Positions 4,754-7,881 of a DNA stretch of 7,881 nucleotides are shown piece by piece; positions within the stretch are counted from its first letter, which is position 1, and each line of letters opens with the position of its first letter. A program made the position numbers and the translations under genes. The DNA is taken from contig JBKOUJ010000151.1 in NCBI GenBank assembly GCA_046723355.1, positions 1-7,881 of the forward strand, written 5' to 3'. The notes beneath the pieces are model-generated. The model was not told the DNA's origin. It saw nothing but the letters and a program-made list of their open reading frames with translations, and ran no database searches. This DNA comes from 13-2-20CM-68-14 sp046723355 (GTDB taxonomy: Bacteria > Actinomycetota > Thermoleophilia > Gaiellales > Gaiellaceae).

Positions 4754-5407
4754 ATGCTCGACCTTCTGCTGCCGCAGCGATGCGTCGTATGCGGTCGCGG
4801 CGGGACGCAGCTCTGCCCAAGCTGCCTCGCCGGGCTGCGGCGGATCGAGCCCCCGCTCTGTGAGCGTTGCGGGCTGCCGACGGCGTGGCCGGTGCGCCGC
4901 TGCCGTGAGTGCGCGGGACGGCGTCTGGCGTTCGCGAGCGCACGAGCGGCCGTCCACTACGACGACGGCGTGCGCTCGTTCGTCGCAGCCTGGAAGGAGC
5001 GGGAGCTACGGCGGCTCGCGGCCGCGGCGGTCTCCGTCGTGCTCGAGGTCGTCTCGCCGCCGCGTGGCGAGGCCGTCACGTTCGCGCCGCCCGACCCCGA
5101 CCGCGGCCTGAAGCGAGGCCACCACCCGCCGCGAAAGCTTGCCGAGGCGCTCGCGCGCGAATGGGAGCTGCCGCTCGCCGCCCCGCTGCGCCGCCGCGCG
5201 GCGAAGCGGCAGCGGGGCCTTTCGCGTACGGAGCGCCGCCGCAACGTCGCCGGCGTCTTTGCCACTCGGGGAGAGGTGCCGCGCTCGCTTGTCCTCGTTG
5301 ACGACGTCTTCACGAGCGGCGCGACGGCCAACGCGGCCGCTTCGGCGCTGCGGAAGGCCGGCGCGCGCCGCGTCGAGGTCGTGACTTTCGCGCGGGTGGT
5401 GAGATAG
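4754..5407 (+). CDS. comF: ComF family protein (amidophosphoribosyltransferase-like)
   Basis: The 217-residue protein has the ComFC/GntX layout. An N-terminal zinc-ribbon-like region carries four CxxC pairs (C10/C13, C21/C24, C36/C39, C50/C53), followed by the YDDGVRSFVAAWKERELRRLA segment (69–89). A type I phosphoribosyltransferase domain follows with GLKRGHHPPRKLAEALA, the RRRAAKRQRGLSRTERRRNV loop and the PRPP-binding motif LVLVDDVFTSGATA near residue 180. In naturally transformable bacteria ComFC helps internalised single-stranded DNA enter the recombination pathway. Many non-competent bacteria keep the gene with unknown role, so competence is not implied. The ATG has a –10-like element six bases upstream and no clear Shine-Dalgarno. 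It precedes hpf and secA, an order also known from the Bacillus comF region. Confidence 0.88.
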   Translation: MLDLLLPQRCVVCGRGGTQLCPSCLAGLRRIEPPLCERCGLPTAWPVRRCRECAGRRLAFASARAAVHYDDGVRSFVAAWKERELRRLAAAAVSVVLEVVSPPRGEAVTFAPPDPDRGLKRGHHPPRKLAEALAREWELPLAAPLRRRAAKRQRGLSRTERRRNVAGVFATRGEVPRSLVLVDDVFTSGATANAAASALRKAGARRVEVVTFARVVR

Positions 5408-5410
5408 ATT
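5381..5410 (+). promoter_or_regulatory. Putative hpf promoter inside the end of comF
   Basis: GTGACT (5381–5386), an 18-bp spacer and TAGATT (5405–5410) form a promoter-like pair. The –10 overlaps the comF stop codon and ends seven bases before the GTG at 5418, again predicting a leaderless mRNA. It would let hpf be expressed independently of comF. Confidence 0.5.
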
Positions 5411-5417
5411 TTGTCTT

Positions 5418-5942
5418 GTGCAGCTTCGCGTGAAGGGCCGCGGGGTCGAGGTCACCGACGCGCTCCGTTCCTACGCTGAGAAGCGGCTCGGCAAGCTGGA
5501 GCGGCAGCTCCCGGATTCGCAGATCGAGCTGCAGCTCTCCGCCGAGAACAACCCATCCATCAAGGACAGCCACGTCGCCGAGGCGACCGTCAGGACGAAG
5601 GGCCCGGTCCTGCGGGCCCGCGAGAGCTCGCACGACATGCGCGCGTCGATAGATCAGCTCGTCGACAAGCTCGAGCGGCAGGTGACGCGCTACCGCGAGA
5701 AACGAGGCCGGCGCCGCCGTGCCTCAAGACAGGCACCCGACGAAGGAATCCCGATGCCCGAAGAGCCGCAGATCGTCAGGACGAAGCAGTTCGCGGTCAA
5801 GCCGATGACCGCCGAGGAGGCCGTGCTCCAGCTCGAGCTGGTCGGGCACGACTTCTTCGCCTTCCGAGACGCCGACTCGAACGAGGTCAACATCGTCTAC
5901 CGCCGCCGTCAGGGTGGCTACGGGCTGATCGAGCCGCAGTAG
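5418..5942 (+). CDS. hpf: Ribosome hibernation promoting factor, long form
   Basis: The 174-residue protein is a long HPF. The N-terminal S30AE/RaiA domain (about 1–97: MQLRVKGRGVEVTDALRSYA, then EKRLGKLERQLPDSQIELQL and the VDKLERQVTRYREKRGRRRR basic helix) binds the 30S decoding region. A linker follows, then the C-terminal dimerisation domain (about 118–172), with FAVKPMTAEEAVLQLELVGH and FFAFRDADSNEVNIVYRRR. In other bacteria, long HPF dimerises inactive 70S ribosomes into 100S particles in stationary phase or stress. The GTG start matches the family N-terminus and has only seven bases between it and a –10-like TAGATT. The next gene begins ten bases after the stop, so the two are probably co-transcribed. 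Confidence 0.95.
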   Translation: MQLRVKGRGVEVTDALRSYAEKRLGKLERQLPDSQIELQLSAENNPSIKDSHVAEATVRTKGPVLRARESSHDMRASIDQLVDKLERQVTRYREKRGRRRRASRQAPDEGIPMPEEPQIVRTKQFAVKPMTAEEAVLQLELVGHDFFAFRDADSNEVNIVYRRRQGGYGLIEPQ

Positions 5943-5952
5943 GGTCTGGAAG

Positions 5953-6567
5953 ATGCGGTTCTTCCGGCGGGGCGAGACCCTGAACGAACGCCTGCTCCGA
6001 GAGGCCGGTCTGCAAGAGCAGCAGGCCGACTCGGCGGTCGAGACTCCGCCGGCGCCGCTCGACCCCGTGGTGGCCTTCCGGCAGCAGTTCGACTCGGCCG
6101 CGGGCGCGCTCGCGGGAGCAGGCCTACCGCCCCGCGCCCGCCACTGGGACACGTTCGTGACGGCCGAGGCGCCCGACGTCGCCGGGGGTGAAGTCGACTT
6201 CGTCGCCCTCCCCGACGGGACGATCCTTGTCGAGGAAGTAGAAGGCGATGCGGCGCTCGAACCGCTCGCCAACGCGGTCGAGACGAAGATCGCGCCGCCG
6301 TATCGGGCGAAGGCGGTCAAGCAGACCGACCGCATCTGGGCAATTTCGGCCATGCAGATCCAGGTGGCGCGGTTCGAGCAGGACGGAGACACGATCGAGC
6401 TCACGCAGACGACCGACGGCCGCGCGCTGCGCGTGGACGGGATGCCGTCTTTCGGCAGCGTTCCGGAGCTCGAGAGGATTGGCGAGAACCGGGCCCGCCC
6501 CGCCTACGCCGTTCACGCTGAGCGGCTCGACGACGATCTCTGGGAGGTCCGGGTAGCTGCGCTCTAG
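5953..6567 (+). CDS. Uncharacterised 204-residue protein between hpf and secA
   Basis: I do not recognise a family. The protein is soluble, with no signal peptide or membrane segment. It has a basic N-terminal stretch, MRFFRRGETLNERLLREAGL, then an acidic, proline-containing linker (about 21–45). The core (about 65–125) contains WDTFVTAEAPDVAGGEVDFV, ALPDGTILVEEVEGDAALEP and the PPYRAKAVKQTDRIWAISA segment. The C-terminal part alternates strands (IQVARFEQDGDTIELTQTTD) and ends WEVRVAAL. This suggests a compact alpha/beta fold of unknown role. AGGG overlapping the hpf stop lies eight bases before the ATG, and GGAAG abuts it, so translation may be coupled to hpf. Codon use matches the neighbours. 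Its place between hpf and secA suggests a role in translation or export, but that is only context. Confidence 0.8.
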   Translation: MRFFRRGETLNERLLREAGLQEQQADSAVETPPAPLDPVVAFRQQFDSAAGALAGAGLPPRARHWDTFVTAEAPDVAGGEVDFVALPDGTILVEEVEGDAALEPLANAVETKIAPPYRAKAVKQTDRIWAISAMQIQVARFEQDGDTIELTQTTDGRALRVDGMPSFGSVPELERIGENRARPAYAVHAERLDDDLWEVRVAAL

Positions 6568-6577
6568 GCGCTACCCT
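6551..6577 (+). promoter_or_regulatory. Inverted repeat and –10-like element before secA
   Basis: GGGTAGC (6551–6557) and GCTACCC (6570–6576) are perfect inverted repeats separated by 12 bases, spanning the stop codon of the upstream gene. The right arm overlaps a –10-like TACCCT (6572–6577), which ends nine bases before the secA ATG. It may be an operator at a secA promoter or, in a read-through transcript, a hairpin just upstream of the start codon. No Shine-Dalgarno is visible. Confidence 0.4.
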
Positions 6578-6586
6578 GAACATTTC

Positions 6587-7881
6587 ATGGCACAGAATCT
6601 CGGCAGCCTCGAAAAAGTCCTGCGGATGGGCGAGGGCCGGCGCCTCAAGCGGCTCCAAGCCCAGGCCGAGTACGTCGCGACCCTCGAGCCCGAGTTCGAG
6701 CAGCTGAGCGACGAGGAGCTCGCCGCCAAGACGGTCGAGTTCAAGGAGCGGCACGAGAACGGCGAGTCGCTGGAAGAGCTCCTCTTCGAGGCATATGCCG
6801 CGGTGCGCGAAGCCGCTAAGCGCGCGCTCGGCCAGCGCCCGTTCGACGTCCAGGTGATGGGCGGCATCGTCCTCCATGAGGGCGACATCGCCGAGATGAA
6901 GACGGGAGAGGGGAAGACGCTCGTCGCGACGCAGCCGCTTTACCTGAACGCGCTGGCCGGCACCGGCGTCCACCTCGTCACGGTCAACGACTACCTAGCG
7001 AAGCGCGACGCCGGCTGGATGGGGCCGGTCTACGAAAAGCTTGGCATGCGCGCGGCCTACATCGAAAACATGATGCCGTTCGCCGAGCGAAAAGAGGCGT
7101 ACGACGCCGATATCACCTACGGCACCAACTCCGAGTTCGGCTTCGACTACCTACGCGACAACATGGCCGTCTCGCTCGACGGAGTCGTCCAGCGCGGGCA
7201 CCACTACGGCATCGTCGACGAGGTCGACTCGATCCTCGTCGACGAGGCGCGAACGCCGCTGATCATCTCCGGCGAGCCGGAGACCGCGGCGAAGATCTAC
7301 TACGACTTCGCGCGGGTCGCGAAGACGCTGCACGCCGTTCCACACGATCCGCTCCGCAAGGGCGAGGCGGAGGGCGCGGACTACGAGTACGACGAGAAGC
7401 ACAAGGTCGTCGCGCCCACGCAGCAGGGCGTCGCGAAGTTCGAGCGGGCGCTCGGCCTCGAGAACCTCTACGACCCGCGTCACTCGCAGCTCGTCAACCA
7501 CATGATCCAGGCGCTCAAGGCGCAGTCGCTCTACAACCGCGACGACGAGTACGTCGTCCAGGACGGCGAGGTGAAGATCGTCGACGAGTTCACCGGCCGG
7601 ATCATGGAAGGCCGCCGCTGGAGCGAGGGCCTGCACCAGGCGGTCGAGGCGAAGGAGGGCGTCGCGATCCAGGAGGAGCACGTCACGCTCGCGACGATCA
7701 CGCTCCAGAACTACTTCCGCCTCTACGAAAAGCTCGCCGGCATGACCGGTACGGCCAAGACCGAGGAGAAGGAGTTCGTCGAGATCTACGACCTCAGCGT
7801 CGTCGAGATCCCGACCAACGTCGCGGTCGCCCGCGCCGACGAGAACGACTACATCTTCAAGACCGAGGAAGCCAAGTTCAA
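6587..7881 (+). CDS. secA: Preprotein translocase ATPase SecA (3' truncated by window end)
   Basis: The first 431 codons are open to the end of the window. SecA is the cytosolic and membrane-bound motor that drives unfolded preproteins through SecYEG using ATP. The N-terminus has RLKRLQAQAEYVATLEPEFE, then the nucleotide-binding domain: GQRPFDVQVMGGIVLHEGDI (82–101), Walker A MKTGEGKT (104–111), VNDYLAKRD (133–141), TYGTNSEFGFDYLRDNM (177–193) and the Walker B/DEAD-like VDEVDSILVDEARTPLIISG (210–229). The preprotein cross-linking domain follows, then VDEFTGRIMEGRRWSEGLHQ and ATITLQNYFRLYEKLAGMTG. The second nucleotide-binding fold and C-terminal zinc tail are beyond the window. Full SecA is usually 800–950 residues, so roughly half is seen. 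The ATG at 6587 matches the family start. The adjacent comF and hpf agree with a frequent bacterial order; prfB often follows. Confidence 0.97.
   Translation, partial: MAQNLGSLEKVLRMGEGRRLKRLQAQAEYVATLEPEFEQLSDEELAAKTVEFKERHENGESLEELLFEAYAAVREAAKRALGQRPFDVQVMGGIVLHEGDIAEMKTGEGKTLVATQPLYLNALAGTGVHLVTVNDYLAKRDAGWMGPVYEKLGMRAAYIENMMPFAERKEAYDADITYGTNSEFGFDYLRDNMAVSLDGVVQRGHHYGIVDEVDSILVDEARTPLIISGEPETAAKIYYDFARVAKTLHAVPHDPLRKGEAEGADYEYDEKHKVVAPTQQGVAKFERALGLENLYDPRHSQLVNHMIQALKAQSLYNRDDEYVVQDGEVKIVDEFTGRIMEGRRWSEGLHQAVEAKEGVAIQEEHVTLATITLQNYFRLYEKLAGMTGTAKTEEKEFVEIYDLSVVEIPTNVAVARADENDYIFKTEEAKF

Noticed and set aside
7151..7681. Minus-strand open frame of 176 codons opposite secA
   Set aside because: It lies entirely within secA, and its low-complexity leucine, arginine and valine content reflects antisense reading.

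Overview
This GC-rich window reads as an actinobacterial chromosome. The thymidylate-poor coding bias, several probable leaderless promoters and the comF–hpf–secA order fit a deep-branching lineage such as Thermoleophilia (Gaiellales or Solirubrobacterales). That placement is inferred from gene content and style, with no database comparison. No rRNA, tRNA, CRISPR array or complete insertion sequence is visible.

The left part (1–1638) handles nucleotide sugars. It holds the C-terminus of a UDP-glucose/GDP-mannose dehydrogenase, a sugar-1-phosphate nucleotidyltransferase and a phosphomannose-isomerase-type cupin. Between the first two genes sits a 166-bp inverted-repeat element (245–410) that behaves like a TA-targeting MITE. 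Removing it with one TA rebuilds a TAATG stop/start overlap between the two genes, so it appears to have split a translationally coupled junction.

The middle part (1664–4097) is a small MerR-family regulator, a short-form S-adenosylhomocysteine hydrolase (ahcY) with a clear Shine-Dalgarno, and a second nucleotidyltransferase that starts at TTG. The merR promoter carries a near-palindrome suited to autoregulation. The merR stop codon lies in a 13-bp palindrome whose outer hexamers equal the MITE termini. Tandem hairpins without U-tracts follow the first nucleotidyltransferase and ahcY.

Around 4098–4700 lies a decayed patch. It has two copies of an 11-bp GGGACAGTCCC palindrome 17 bp apart, then a minus-strand TolB/PD40-like lipoprotein gene that seems to carry three single-base frameshifts.

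The right part (4754–7881) is a conserved housekeeping block: comF (phosphoribosyltransferase-like), hpf (long ribosome hibernation factor), an unidentified 204-residue protein and the first 431 codons of secA, which runs off the window. Five genes (cupin, merR, comF, hpf, secA) have a TANNNT hexamer 6–9 nt before the start codon and little or no Shine-Dalgarno, which suggests leaderless transcripts.
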